A DNA stretch of 64,000 nucleotides from Streptomyces luteolus (lineage in GTDB: Bacteria; Actinomycetota; Actinomycetes; Streptomycetales; Streptomycetaceae), in assembly GCF_029968015.1 (NCBI RefSeq), contig NZ_JASCIS010000011.1:1-64000 (forward strand), written 5' to 3'. The notes beneath the pieces were generated by a model. It ran no database searches and was not told the origin of the DNA. It saw only the letters and a program-made list of their open reading frames with translations. Both the position numbers and the translations under genes were made by a program. This document shows positions 1 through 9,119 of the stretch, one piece after another. The first letter of the stretch is position 1; each line of letters opens with the position of its first letter.

Positions 1-28
1 CGGAGGGGCTCATTTTTGAGCCCCTCCG
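1..28. terminator. Terminator hairpin downstream of the FAD/Fe-S oxidase
   Basis: A perfect 12-bp stem (CGGAGGGGCTCA at 1-12 pairing with 17-28) closes a TTTT loop. It lies about 70 bp past the stop of the leftward FAD/Fe-S dehydrogenase gene, so it probably ends that transcript. It is also part of a dispersed Streptomyces repeat that recurs near 24.9 kb and 49.6 kb. Confidence 0.6.
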
Positions 29-95
29 GCGATTGAGGAGGCCCGTCCGGCAGGACTTTCGGGAAGGGGCGGGTAGGGGAAAAGAACGCCCCAGC

Positions 96-3020
96 CTACG
101 AACCCGCACCCGGCAACGCGTCCCGCAATAGCTCCGCCAGGTGCCGAGGCCGGCGCTCGGACAACTGCAAGATCTGCGTACGGCAACTGAACCCGTCCGC
201 CAAGACCACCGTCTCGTCCGGCGCCGACCGCAGCGCGGGCAGCAGCGCCTGCTCTCCGACCTGCACCGACACGTCGTAGTGCCCGCGCTCGAAGCCGAAG
301 TTGCCCGCCAGGCCGCAGCAGCCGGAGTCGAGGCGGCCGCTGTCGACGCCGACGCGGGCGAGGACCCGGTCGTCGGCGGCGCTGCCGAGCGTGGCGTGCT
401 GGTGGCAGTGGGTCTGGGTGAGGGCCGTGGCGTCCAGGCGGGCGAACCGGGCGTCGGGGGCGCGCCGGTCCAGGAGCTCGGCGAACGTCAGGGTCTGCTC
501 GGCGGCGCGCCGGGCCCGTTCGTCCCCGGCGAGGAGTTCCGTACCGTCGCTGCGGAACAGGGATGTGCAGCTGGGCTCCAGGCCGACCAGCGGGATCCCG
601 CGCCGCAGATACGGGTCGACGGCGTCGAGTGTGCGGCTCAACCTGGCGCGGGCGGCGTCGAGTTGGCCGGTGGTCAGCCAGGTGAGGCCGCAGCAGAGCC
701 GGTCGGGAGGCAGGAGCACCTCGAAGCCCGCGCTCTCCAGGACCTCCACCGCGGCCCGCCCGACCTCGGGCGTGAAGAACTCCGTGAACGTGTCCGGCCA
801 GAGCAGGACCTGCTGCCGCTCCCCCTCCGAGGACCGCGCGGGACGGGACTCGAACCAGCGGCGGAACCGCTGTGTCGCGAACGGCGGCACCGCGCGCTGC
901 GGGGCGATCCCGCCCACCCGTTTGAGCAGGGCCGCCGCGGCCCGGTTCTGCGTCACCGCGTTCGCGAGGCGCGGCGCCTTCCCGGCCAGCCGGGCCCACA
1001 GCGGGAGCCTGCCCAGGGAGTAGTGCGTGACGGGGCGCAGCCTGCCGCGGTAGTGGTGGTGCAGGAACTCCGCCTTGTATGTGGCCATGTCGACGCCGAC
1101 CGGGCAGTCGCTCTTGCAGCCCTTGCAGGACAGGCACAGGTCGAGGGATTCCCGTGCCTCCTTGGAGCGCCAGCCGGCCGTGACCACGTCGCCCTGCACC
1201 ATCTCGTACAGGACGCGGGCGCGGCCGCGGGTGGAGTCCTTCTCGTCGCGCGTCGCGCGGTAGCTCGGGCACATCACGCCGCCGGACGACGTGCGGCACT
1301 TGGCGATGCCGACGCAGCGGCGCAGCGCGCGGCTCAGGTCGCCGTCGTCCTCGGCGAGGGCGAGTGTCGTGGTGAGCGGCAGCTGCGGCCGGTGCCCGGG
1401 GCGGATGCGGAGGCGTTCGTCGGCGGGGCGCGGGTGGACGAGGATGCCGGGGTTGAGGCGGTTCTCCGGGTCCCACACGTCCTTGAAGTCGGAGAACGCG
1501 GCCATCGCCTCGGGGCTGTAGACCAGCGGCAGGAACTCGGCGCGGGCCTGCCCGTCCCCGTGCTCCCCGGACAGGGTGCCGCCGTGCGAGGCGACGAGCC
1601 GGGCCGCGTCCGTCATGAACTGCCGGAACGTGCGCAGCCCTTCGGGCGTCGAGTGGTCGAAGTCGATCCTGATGTGCACGCAGCCCTCGCCGAAGTGCCC
1701 GTACGGCGTGCCCTGCAGTCCGTGCCGGGCGAGCAGGGCCTCCAGGTCCCGCAGGTAGTCGCCGAGGTGCTCGACGGGGACGGCGGAGTCCTCCCAGCCG
1801 GGCCAGGCCTCCGAGCCGTCCGGGGCGCGGGTGGCGAGGCCCGAGCTGTCCTCCCGGATCCGCCAGAGCGCGGCCTGCTCGGCGGGGTCGGCGACGAGGC
1901 GGACGGCGATCGCGCCGGTGTCGCGGCGCAGGGCGGCCGCCAACTCCTCGTCCCCCAGAGGGCCTTGGGCTTCGTCCGCGTACCCGAACTCGCAGAGCAG
2001 CCAGCCCCGGCCCTCCGGCAGGAGCTTCTCCGGTTCGGCGTCGGGGACGGTGCGGCGCAGGGCCGCCACCTGGTCGCCGCCGAGCCCCTCGCAGGCGATC
2101 GGGTGGTGCTCCAGGACGTGCCGGGCCGCGTCGCCCGCCGCGGGCAGGTCGGCGAAGCCGAGGGCGACGAGGGTGCGGCGGGCGGGCAGCGGGACGAGCC
2201 GGACGGTGGCGGCGAGGACGACCGCGCAGGTGCCCTCCGTACCGACGAGCACGGCGGCCGGGTCGAAGCCGCGCTCGGGCAGCAGGTGTTCCAGGCTGTA
2301 GCCGGACACCTGGCGGCGGAAGCGCCCGAACTCGGTGCGGAGCAGGGCCAGATGGGCGTCCCGCAGGTCCCGCAGGCGGGCGTGGATCTCGCCGCGCCGG
2401 CCGCCCGCCTCGATGACCCGCAGCAGCTCGTCCTCGCTTAGCTTGCGCAGGGCCATGCGGTGTCCGTCGTACGTCACCACGTCGAGCTCGACGACGTTGT
2501 CCGCCGTGCGGCCCCAGGCCACGGAGTGGGTGCCGCAGGCGTTGTTGCCGATCATGCCGCCGACGGTGCAGCGGGCGTGCGTCGACGGGTCGGGCCCGAA
2601 CCGCAGGCCGTACGGGCGGAGCACCTTCTGCAGGTCGTCGAGGACCACGCCGGGCTCCACGCGCGCGGTGCGGGCCTCGGGGTCGACGTCGAGCACGGCG
2701 CCGAGGTGGCGCGAGGTGTCGACGACGACGCCGTCCCCGACCGCCTGACCGGCGATCGAGGTGCCCGCGCCGCGCAGCGTGACGGCCATGCCGTACCGGT
2801 GGCAGACCGCGAGCGTGTCGACCAGCTCGTCGGTGGAGCCGGGCAGCACCACGGCGGCCGGGACCTGCCGGTAGGTGGAGGCGTCCTGGGCGTACTCGGC
2901 GCGGCGGCGGGCCCCGAAGGCGACCTCGCCGCTCACGACGGCGGCCCGCAGGTCCCGTTCCAGCCGTGCCAGGGTGCGCCGTGCGGGGCTGTCGGTGCGC
3001 GGCTCGGCAGAGAGGGACAT
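96..3020 (-). CDS. FAD-binding and (Fe-S)-binding oxidoreductase, D-2-hydroxyacid dehydrogenase type (YdiJ/GlcD-GlpC fusion)
   Basis: This 974-residue protein fuses a GlcD-type flavoprotein to a GlpC-type iron-sulfur module, as in the YdiJ family, whose E. coli member oxidises D-2-hydroxyglutarate. The FAD-binding part is near residues 45-220 (TLRGAGTSIAGQ, GGMIGNNACGTHS), followed by an FAD-oxidase C domain. Two cysteine clusters follow: CVGIAKC...CPSY near 568-585 and CLSCKGCKSDCP near 628-640. CCG-type motifs (CCGLTW; CCGLAGNFGFE near 900) close the protein. Electrons should pass from FAD through Fe-S centres to a quinone or similar acceptor. It lies 58 bp downstream of the aminotransferase in the same direction, so it is likely co-transcribed. 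The exact substrate (2-hydroxyglutarate, lactate or another 2-hydroxyacid) is not decided by the sequence. Confidence 0.88.
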   Translation of the reverse strand: MSLSAEPRTDSPARRTLARLERDLRAAVVSGEVAFGARRRAEYAQDASTYRQVPAAVVLPGSTDELVDTLAVCHRYGMAVTLRGAGTSIAGQAVGDGVVVDTSRHLGAVLDVDPEARTARVEPGVVLDDLQKVLRPYGLRFGPDPSTHARCTVGGMIGNNACGTHSVAWGRTADNVVELDVVTYDGHRMALRKLSEDELLRVIEAGGRRGEIHARLRDLRDAHLALLRTEFGRFRRQVSGYSLEHLLPERGFDPAAVLVGTEGTCAVVLAATVRLVPLPARRTLVALGFADLPAAGDAARHVLEHHPIACEGLGGDQVAALRRTVPDAEPEKLLPEGRGWLLCEFGYADEAQGPLGDEELAAALRRDTGAIAVRLVADPAEQAALWRIREDSSGLATRAPDGSEAWPGWEDSAVPVEHLGDYLRDLEALLARHGLQGTPYGHFGEGCVHIRIDFDHSTPEGLRTFRQFMTDAARLVASHGGTLSGEHGDGQARAEFLPLVYSPEAMAAFSDFKDVWDPENRLNPGILVHPRPADERLRIRPGHRPQLPLTTTLALAEDDGDLSRALRRCVGIAKCRTSSGGVMCPSYRATRDEKDSTRGRARVLYEMVQGDVVTAGWRSKEARESLDLCLSCKGCKSDCPVGVDMATYKAEFLHHHYRGRLRPVTHYSLGRLPLWARLAGKAPRLANAVTQNRAAAALLKRVGGIAPQRAVPPFATQRFRRWFESRPARSSEGERQQVLLWPDTFTEFFTPEVGRAAVEVLESAGFEVLLPPDRLCCGLTWLTTGQLDAARARLSRTLDAVDPYLRRGIPLVGLEPSCTSLFRSDGTELLAGDERARRAAEQTLTFAELLDRRAPDARFARLDATALTQTHCHQHATLGSAADDRVLARVGVDSGRLDSGCCGLAGNFGFERGHYDVSVQVGEQALLPALRSAPDETVVLADGFSCRTQILQLSERRPRHLAELLRDALPGAGS

Positions 3021-3078
3021 GCGGGCTCAACTCCTCGGTGTACGGGGCGGATTGGCGGCGGAGTGGGTCAGTGCGGCC

Positions 3079-4353
3079 TCACCCGCCCAGGGCCGCGTCC
3101 ACGGACTGGGTCCACAGCCGCAGGCCCTCCGCGACCTCGCCCTCGTTCACGACGAGCGGCGGGATCATGCGGACCACCTGGCCCTGGGTGCCGCAGGTGA
3201 GCAGCAGCAGGCCGCGCTCGCCAGCGGCGGCTTGCACCTTCGCGGCGGTGGCGCCGTCCGGCTCGCCCTCGGCGTCGGTGAACTCGGTGCCCGCCATCAG
3301 GCCGAGCCCGCGCACGTCGCCGATCCCGGCGCGGCCCTCGCCCGCCGCATGCCGCGCGGCGACCTCGCGCAGGCCCGAGAAGAGCTGCGCGCCGCGCGTG
3401 GCGGCGTTCTCGACGAGCTTCTCGTCCTGGATGACGTCGAGCGTGGCGATGGCGGCGGCGCACGCGACCGCGTTCCCGCCGTACGTACCGCCCTGCGAGC
3501 CCGGCCAGGCCTTCGCCATCAGCGCTTCCGGGGCGGCGATCGCCGACAGCGGGAAGCCGCTGGCCAGGCCCTTCGCGGTGACGACGATGTCGGGCCTGCC
3601 GCCGAAGTGGTCGTGGCCCCAGAACTTGCCGGTACGGCCGAAGCCGGTCTGCACCTCGTCCAGGATCAGCAGGATGCCGTGCCGGTCGGCGCGCTCCCTG
3701 AGCCCCTGGAGGAAGGCGGTGTTGGCCGGTACGTACCCGCCCTCGCCGAGGACCGGTTCGACGATGAACGCGGCGGTGTCGGCGGGGGCCGTGACCGTGG
3801 CGAGCAGCTGGTCCAGCTCGCGCAGCGCGAAGCGGGTCGCGGTCTCCTCGTCCCAGCCGTAGTGGAAGGCGTTCGGGAACGGGGCGAGGGCCACGCCGGG
3901 CATCAGCGGGCCGTACCCGGAGCGGAACTTGGTGGCCGAGGTCGTCATCGACGCGGCGGCCATCGTGCGCCCGTGGAAGCCGCCCTGGAAGGCGACGATG
4001 TTGGGCCGGCCGGTGGCCTGCTTGGCCAGGCGCATGGCCGCCTCGACGGCCTCGGAGCCGGAGTTGACGTAGAAGAGCGAGTCGATCCCGGCGGGCAGGA
4101 CCTCCCCGAGGCGCTCGGTCAGGGTCAGCAGCGGCTGGTGCATGACCGTCGTGTACTGGCCGTGCACCAGCTTGCCGACCTGGTCCTGCGCGGCGGCGAC
4201 CACGCGCGGGTGGCAGTGCCCGGTGCTGGTGACGCCGATTCCGGCGGTGAAGTCCAGGTGGGCGCGCCCGGATTCGTCGTAGAGGTGGACACCCTCGCCG
4301 CGTACGGCCAGGACCTGCGTTGCCTGCTTCAGGACGGGGGACAGTGCACTCAT
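3079..4353 (-). CDS. Class III PLP-dependent aminotransferase (4-aminobutyrate/omega-amino acid type)
   Basis: The 424-residue protein is a full-length class III aminotransferase. The phosphate-binding NSGSEA motif is near 97-102, the pyridine-binding ILDEVQTGFGRTG near 230-242, and the Schiff-base lysine is Lys261 in VTAKGLASG. The family moves a terminal amino group to 2-oxoglutarate or pyruvate. The succinate-semialdehyde-type dehydrogenase encoded divergently next door fits a GABA-like or omega-amino acid substrate. The divergent promoter region (4354-4536) carries a TTGTCAACAA motif attributed to the GntR regulator of this cluster. Substrate assignment rests on context only. Confidence 0.85.
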   Translation of the reverse strand: MSALSPVLKQATQVLAVRGEGVHLYDESGRAHLDFTAGIGVTSTGHCHPRVVAAAQDQVGKLVHGQYTTVMHQPLLTLTERLGEVLPAGIDSLFYVNSGSEAVEAAMRLAKQATGRPNIVAFQGGFHGRTMAAASMTTSATKFRSGYGPLMPGVALAPFPNAFHYGWDEETATRFALRELDQLLATVTAPADTAAFIVEPVLGEGGYVPANTAFLQGLRERADRHGILLILDEVQTGFGRTGKFWGHDHFGGRPDIVVTAKGLASGFPLSAIAAPEALMAKAWPGSQGGTYGGNAVACAAAIATLDVIQDEKLVENAATRGAQLFSGLREVAARHAAGEGRAGIGDVRGLGLMAGTEFTDAEGEPDGATAAKVQAAAGERGLLLLTCGTQGQVVRMIPPLVVNEGEVAEGLRLWTQSVDAALGG

Positions 4354-4459
4354 GGGACGTCTCCTCGGACGCGTACGGCACGGCTCTCGGTCACCCGAGG
4401 GACTCCCGGGACGTGCGCGGGAGCCTCTCGGGGCGTTCTCAGGACTGTCGATTCATCGT

Positions 4460-4477
4460 AGGATTGTCAACAACCTG
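4460..4477. promoter_or_regulatory. Candidate GntR/FCD operator between aminotransferase and aldehyde dehydrogenase
   Basis: The imperfect palindrome AGGATTGTCAACAACCTG has the core TTGTCAACAA (4464-4473). The same core lies in the perfect palindrome at 9290-9307. FCD-type GntR regulators commonly bind short dyads of the TNGTNNACNA kind. The site lies between two divergent genes, so it could control both. Confidence 0.6.
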
Positions 4478-4536
4478 CACGCATGCAAGCATGCCATTTC
4501 AGACGCTGTCCATAGGCGAGTTGAGCGGGAGTACGC

Positions 4537-6009
4537 GTGAGCACTTGGACGGAACACGAGCGGGCCGTCGTCGACGCCGTGCCGGACGGACTCTTCATCG
4601 GCGGGGCCTGGCGCCCGGCCGCCTCCGGGGCCCGGTTCCCGGTGGAGGACCCGGCGCTCGCCCGCGAGCTGCGCACCGTCGCGGACGCGGACGCGCAGGA
4701 CGCCCGCGCGGCGGCCGAGGCGGCGGGCGCGGCGCAGGAGGCCTGGGCGGCGACGGCTCCGCGCGAGCGCGGCGAGATCCTGCGCAGGGCCTACGAACTG
4801 CTGCTTGAGCGCAGGGACGACCTCGCGCTCCTGATGACCCTGGAGATGGGCAAGCCGCTGGCCGAGGCCAAGGGCGAGGTGGGGTACGCGGCGGAGTTCT
4901 TCCGCTGGTTCGCCGAGGAGGCCGTCCGGATCGACGGCGGGTACCAGACCTCGCCCGACGGCAAGGACCGCTTCGTCGTGATGCGCCGACCGGTGGGCCC
5001 GGTGCTGCTGATCACGCCGTGGAACTTCCCGCTCGCGATGGGTACGCGCAAGATCGGCCCGGCCGTCGCCGCGGGCTGCACGATGATCGTCAAGCCCGCC
5101 GAGCAGACCCCGCTGTCGCTGCTCGCGCTCGCCGGGATCCTGCGCGAGGCGGGCCTGCCGGACGGTGTGCTGAACGTCCTGACGACCAGCCGCCCGGGTG
5201 AGGTCGTCGAGCCACTGCTTCGCGGCGGGATCGTCCGGAAGCTGTCGTTCACGGGGTCGACGGCCGTCGGGCGGCTGCTCCTTGAGCAGTCGGCCGAGCA
5301 GGTCCTGCGGGTCTCCCTGGAGCTCGGCGGGAACGCCCCGTTCCTGGTCTTCGAGGACGCCGACCTGGACCGCGCGGTGGAGGGCGCCCTCGCCGCGAAG
5401 ATGCGCAACATGGGCGAGGCCTGCACGGCCGCCAACCGCCTGTACGTCCACGAGAGCGTCGCCGGGGCCTTCGCCGAGTGCCTCGCCGCCCGCATGGGCG
5501 CCCTCACCGTGGGCCGAGGCACCGAACCGGGCGTCGACGTCGGCCCGCTGATCGACGCGGACGGCCGCGGCAAGGTCGACGAGCTGGTCGAGGACGCCGT
5601 CGGGCGCGGCGCGAAGACCCTGGTCGGCGGCGAACACGCCCCGGGCGACGGGTACTTCTACCGGCCGACGGTCCTGACCGGCGTCCCCGCCGACGCGGCG
5701 ATGCTGCACCAGGAGGTCTTCGGCCCCGTGGCCCCGATCCTCACGTTCACCGACGAGGACGAGGTGGTCGCCGCCGCCAACGACACCCCGTACGGCCTGG
5801 TCAGCTATGTCTTCACGCAGAGCCTGGAGCGGGCGTTCCGGCTCGGCGAGCGCCTGGACACCGGCATGGTCGGGCTCAACAAGGGCGTGGTGTCCAACCC
5901 GGCGGCGCCGTTCGGCGGGGTCAAGCAGTCGGGCCTCGGCCGCGAGGGCGGCACCGTCGGTATCGACGAGTTCCTGGAGACCCGCTATCTCGCCATGCCG
6001 CTGAGCTGA
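4537..6009 (+). CDS. NAD(P)-dependent succinate-semialdehyde-type aldehyde dehydrogenase
   Basis: The 490-residue ALDH-superfamily protein has the Rossmann region, the general-base glutamate Glu262 (SLELGGNAPF) and the nucleophile Cys296 (GEACTAANR). PWNFPLAM (161-168) and KPAEQTPLS (186-194) are the usual cofactor and substrate-channel motifs. Similarity of pattern is closest to GabD-type dehydrogenases, which oxidise succinate semialdehyde to succinate. The GTG start at 4537 follows CGGGAG by about 6 nt. It is divergent from the class III aminotransferase and 55 bp upstream of the DUF3830 gene, so it should oxidise the semialdehyde produced by the transaminase. A related short-chain semialdehyde remains possible. 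Confidence 0.88.
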   Translation: MSTWTEHERAVVDAVPDGLFIGGAWRPAASGARFPVEDPALARELRTVADADAQDARAAAEAAGAAQEAWAATAPRERGEILRRAYELLLERRDDLALLMTLEMGKPLAEAKGEVGYAAEFFRWFAEEAVRIDGGYQTSPDGKDRFVVMRRPVGPVLLITPWNFPLAMGTRKIGPAVAAGCTMIVKPAEQTPLSLLALAGILREAGLPDGVLNVLTTSRPGEVVEPLLRGGIVRKLSFTGSTAVGRLLLEQSAEQVLRVSLELGGNAPFLVFEDADLDRAVEGALAAKMRNMGEACTAANRLYVHESVAGAFAECLAARMGALTVGRGTEPGVDVGPLIDADGRGKVDELVEDAVGRGAKTLVGGEHAPGDGYFYRPTVLTGVPADAAMLHQEVFGPVAPILTFTDEDEVVAAANDTPYGLVSYVFTQSLERAFRLGERLDTGMVGLNKGVVSNPAAPFGGVKQSGLGREGGTVGIDEFLETRYLAMPLS

Positions 6010-6064
6010 GCCTGTCCTACGCGTACGCCCCCGCCCGTACCCACCGCATCGGAGAGTCAAGCCC

Positions 6065-6583
6065 ATGGCCCGCCACATCGAGGTCTCGCTGCCCAAGCGC
6101 GGCGTCACCTGCACCGCCCTGCTCCTCGACGACAAGGCCCCGATCACCTGCCAGGCCGTGTGGAACGCGCTGCCGCTCGGCGGCGACGTCTACCACGCGA
6201 AGTACGCCCGCAACGAGATCTACACCCTGGTCCCCCCGTTCGCCCCGCAGGAGCCCCCGCTGGAGAACCCGACGATCACCCCGATCCCGGGCGACCTCTG
6301 CTACTTCACGTTCACGGACACGCAGTTGAACACCTCGTCGTACGGGTACGAGGCGGCGGCCGAGCAGCAGGGCGGGCAGGCCGCGCACGCCGAGCGCAGC
6401 ACGGTCGTCGACCTCGCGCTGTTCTACGAGCGCAACAACCTCCTGATCAACGGCGACCAGGGCTGGGTGCCCGGCATCGTCTGGGGCACGATCGTCGACG
6501 GCCTCGACGCGATGGCGGAGGCCTGCCAGGACCTGTGGCGGGCGGGCGCGCTCGGCGAGTCGCTGCAGTTCCGCAGGGCCTGA
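6065..6583 (+). CDS. DUF3830 family protein (cyclophilin-like fold)
   Basis: This 172-residue cytoplasmic protein belongs to DUF3830, small proteins predicted to share the cyclophilin-like barrel. No catalytic role is established for the family. The sequence opens with RHIEVSLPKRGVTCTALLLDDKAP and has the conserved HAKYARNEIYTLVPPF stretch near 40-60. No signal peptide or membrane segment is visible. It starts 8 nt after GGAGAG and follows the aldehyde dehydrogenase, so the two are probably one transcript. From memory, DUF3830 genes recur beside maleate isomerase-like, amidase and hydroxyacid dehydrogenase genes, which suggests a role in that uncharacterised catabolic pathway. Confidence 0.8.
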   Translation: MARHIEVSLPKRGVTCTALLLDDKAPITCQAVWNALPLGGDVYHAKYARNEIYTLVPPFAPQEPPLENPTITPIPGDLCYFTFTDTQLNTSSYGYEAAAEQQGGQAAHAERSTVVDLALFYERNNLLINGDQGWVPGIVWGTIVDGLDAMAEACQDLWRAGALGESLQFRRA

Positions 6584-6584
6584 G

Positions 6585-6628
6585 CACAGGTGAAGGGGCG
6601 GGCCGGACGGCCCGCCCCTTCACCTGTG
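6585..6628. terminator. Bidirectional terminator, 20-bp stem
   Basis: A perfect 20-bp stem (6585-6604 with 6609-6628) closes a GGAC loop between the convergent DUF3830 and amidase genes. It should end transcription from both sides. Confidence 0.85.
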
Positions 6629-6675
6629 ATGTCTCACTGTGTCATCACTTCTCGGAGGGGACACGCCCCGGGGGG

Positions 6676-8127
6676 TCAGCCCACCGGGTCCGTGCTCACC
6701 ACGCCCTCCCGCAGCAGCTCCCGCTGCAGCAGATGCGCGGCCCGGAGCACCAACGCGTCCCCGTGCCGCGCCGCCACCAACTGCGCGCCCACCGGCAGCC
6801 CTTCGTCCGTCGTCCCGCACGGCACGCTCGCCGCCGGCTGCTGGGTCAGGTTGAACGGGTACGAGAACGGCGTCCACCCGGTCCACCGCGCCAGCCCGCT
6901 GCCCTCGGGGACCTCCACACCCGCCGCGAACGCCGTGCGCGGAACGGCCGGCGTGAGCAGCAGGTCGTACGTCTCGTGGAAGGCGCCCATCAGGACGCCG
7001 AGCGCCATCCGGGTGTCCACCGCGCCCAGGTAGTCGAGCGCGCTCTTCTCCGCGCCCTCCGCGACGATCTCCTGGAGGCCCGGGTCGAGCCGGGCGCGCT
7101 GCTCGGGCCCGAGGTGCTCCACGACCCTCGCCGCGCCGGTGAACCACAGCGTGTGGTACGCCTCCACCGGGTCCTCGAACTCCGGTGCCGCCTCCAGGAC
7201 TTCGGCCCCGAGACCGGCGAGCAGCTTCGCCACCCGCGCCACCCGCGCGGCGATCTGCGGGTCGACCTCGGCGTCCGCGAGCGTCGGCGCGTAGGCGATG
7301 CGCAGGCCCGCGAGGGAGTCGGCCTCAAGAGCCGCGCGGAAGCTCCCCTCGGGCAGGGCGAGCCCGGACCAGTCGCGGCTGTCCGCCCCGCACACCACGT
7401 CCATCAGGAGCGCCGCGTCCGCGACGGTCCGCGTCATCGGGCCCGCGTGCGCGAGCGTCCCGAACGGGCTCGCCGGGAACATCGGGATCCGCCCGTACGT
7501 CGGCTTCATGCCGAAGACGCCGCAGAATGCCGCCGGGATGCGCACCGAGCCACCGCCGTCCGTGCCCACCGACAGCGGACCCATCCCAGCCGCGACCGCC
7601 GCGGCGCTGCCGCCCGAGGAACCGCCCGAAGTCCGGCTCGGGTCCCAGGGGTTGCGCGTCACGCCGGTCAGCGGGTTGTCGGTCACGCCCTTCCAGCCGA
7701 ACTCCGGCGTCGTCGTCTTCCCCACGAACACCGCGCCCTGCTCCCGCAGGCGTGCCACACACGGCGCGTCCGCCTGCCAGGCCTGCTCGGCGGCGATGCT
7801 GAGCGAACCGCGCAGCGTCGGCCAGCCCCGGGTCAGGAACAGGTCCTTGATGGACGTGGGCACGCCGTCGACCAGTCCCTGCGGCTGTCCGCGCCGCCAC
7901 CGCTCGGCGCTCTGCTCGGCCTGCGCGAGCGCCGCGTCCCGGTCGACCAGGCAGTACGCGTTGACCCGCGGGTCCACCTCCGCGATCCGGTCGAGCACGG
8001 CCTCCGTCGCGGTCACCGGGGACAGCTCGCCGGAGGCGTACCGGTCGAGCAGCTCGGTCGCGGTGAGCGCCGCCGGTCCGGTCACCGAACCGGCGGGCAC
8101 GTGGGCTTCTTCCTGCACGTTCGTCAT
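6676..8127 (-). CDS. Amidase (amidase signature family)
   Basis: The 483-residue protein is an amidase-signature enzyme with an intact Ser-cisSer-Lys triad: Lys94 (TSIKDLFL), cis-Ser170 in the GGSSGGS loop, and nucleophile Ser194 in GTDGGGSVR. The family hydrolyses carboxamides to acid and ammonia. The ATG at 8127 overlaps the stop of the upstream D-2-hydroxyacid dehydrogenase by 4 bp (ATGA), indicating translational coupling. A longer open frame extends upstream but overlaps that gene and is not credible. The substrate is unknown. Position in the GntR cluster suggests a dicarboxylic acid monoamide or similar compound feeding the racemase/isomerase enzymes. Confidence 0.88.
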   Translation of the reverse strand: MTNVQEEAHVPAGSVTGPAALTATELLDRYASGELSPVTATEAVLDRIAEVDPRVNAYCLVDRDAALAQAEQSAERWRRGQPQGLVDGVPTSIKDLFLTRGWPTLRGSLSIAAEQAWQADAPCVARLREQGAVFVGKTTTPEFGWKGVTDNPLTGVTRNPWDPSRTSGGSSGGSAAAVAAGMGPLSVGTDGGGSVRIPAAFCGVFGMKPTYGRIPMFPASPFGTLAHAGPMTRTVADAALLMDVVCGADSRDWSGLALPEGSFRAALEADSLAGLRIAYAPTLADAEVDPQIAARVARVAKLLAGLGAEVLEAAPEFEDPVEAYHTLWFTGAARVVEHLGPEQRARLDPGLQEIVAEGAEKSALDYLGAVDTRMALGVLMGAFHETYDLLLTPAVPRTAFAAGVEVPEGSGLARWTGWTPFSYPFNLTQQPAASVPCGTTDEGLPVGAQLVAARHGDALVLRAAHLLQRELLREGVVSTDPVG

Positions 8128-9119
8128 CGGGACACTCCATCGGCAGGGGCGGCGTACGGGATGTAACCGAGCTTCTTGTCGACGACGTTGCGCAGCGGGC
8201 GGCCCGCGCGCCAGCGGCCGAAGTTGTCGACGAACACCGCGGCCAGATCGTCCAGCCACGTCGTGGTGTCCGCCGCCATGTGGGGCGAGACCAGGAGTCC
8301 CGGCGCGTCCCACAGGGGGCTGTCGGCGGGCAGCGGCTCCTCGCGGAACACGTCGAGCGCGGCGCCGCCCAACTGCCCGGCGCGCAACGCCTCCAGGAGG
8401 TCCGCCTCGACCACGAGCGGGCCGCGCCCCACGTTCAGGAAGCGGGCCCCGCGCTTCATCAGGCCGAATGCGCGGGCGTCGAACATGTCCCTGGTCTGCT
8501 CGGTCAGCGGCGCCGCGCTCACCACCCAGTCGGCCTCCGGGAGCAGCGCGTCGAGCTCGGCGAATCCGTGCACGCGGCCCACCTCCGGGTCGTCCGCGCG
8601 GGCCGTCCGGCCGACCAGGGCGACCCGCAGGCCGAGCGCGCCGAGCGTGCGTGCCGTGGCCCGGCCGATGGGCCCGCCGCCGACGACCACGGCGCGCGTG
8701 CCGCCGACCCGCTCGGTGACGCGGTGCTGCCAGACGTGGTCCCGCTGGCGGGCGTACGTACCCGCGAAGTCCTTGGCGAGGGCGAGGATCTGGCCCGCGA
8801 CGTACTCCGCGATGGGCTGCTCGAAGACGCCGCGCGCGTTGGTGAGGACGGTGTCCGAGTCGACCAGGGCGGGGAACATCAGCCGGTCCACGCCCGCGCT
8901 CGCCGTGTGCACCCAGCGCGGTCCGCCCGCGCGCGGCCAGGCGGCGGGCAGCGCGTCGGTGGCGAACTCCCAGACGAGCAGGGCGTCCGCGGCGGGCAGT
9001 TCGGCGGCGAGCCGGTCCTCGGTGACGAGGCGCAGCTCGGCCCGGCCGTCGAGCGGTTCGAGGCCGGGCGGCGGTTCACCCGAGAGGACCAGGACGCGCG
9101 GAGTGGTGCTGTCGGTCAT
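8124..9119 (-). CDS. D-2-hydroxyacid dehydrogenase (NAD(P)-binding)
   Basis: The 331-residue protein has the Rossmann motif VVGGGPIGRATA (145-156) and the catalytic Arg232 (NVGRGPL), Glu261 (REEPLP) and His280 (SPHMAAD) of the D-isomer-specific 2-hydroxyacid dehydrogenase family. These enzymes interconvert 2-oxoacids and D-2-hydroxyacids. The ATG at 9119 is chosen because the upstream extension runs through low-similarity promoter sequence. It is the first gene of a two-gene leftward unit with the amidase (ATGA overlap) and is divergent from the racemase-family gene across a region with a perfect GntR-type palindrome. Its product could be the substrate of the FAD/Fe-S dehydrogenase at 96-3020, but that is inference. 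Confidence 0.86.
   Translation of the reverse strand: MTDSTTPRVLVLSGEPPPGLEPLDGRAELRLVTEDRLAAELPAADALLVWEFATDALPAAWPRAGGPRWVHTASAGVDRLMFPALVDSDTVLTNARGVFEQPIAEYVAGQILALAKDFAGTYARQRDHVWQHRVTERVGGTRAVVVGGGPIGRATARTLGALGLRVALVGRTARADDPEVGRVHGFAELDALLPEADWVVSAAPLTEQTRDMFDARAFGLMKRGARFLNVGRGPLVVEADLLEALRAGQLGGAALDVFREEPLPADSPLWDAPGLLVSPHMAADTTTWLDDLAAVFVDNFGRWRAGRPLRNVVDKKLGYIPYAAPADGVSR

Noticed and set aside
10..3030. A 1006-residue open frame on the minus strand overlapping the FAD/Fe-S oxidase
   Set aside because: It is arginine/proline-rich out-of-frame sequence typical of high-GC shadow frames. The 974-residue frame beside it has clear domains and cofactor motifs.
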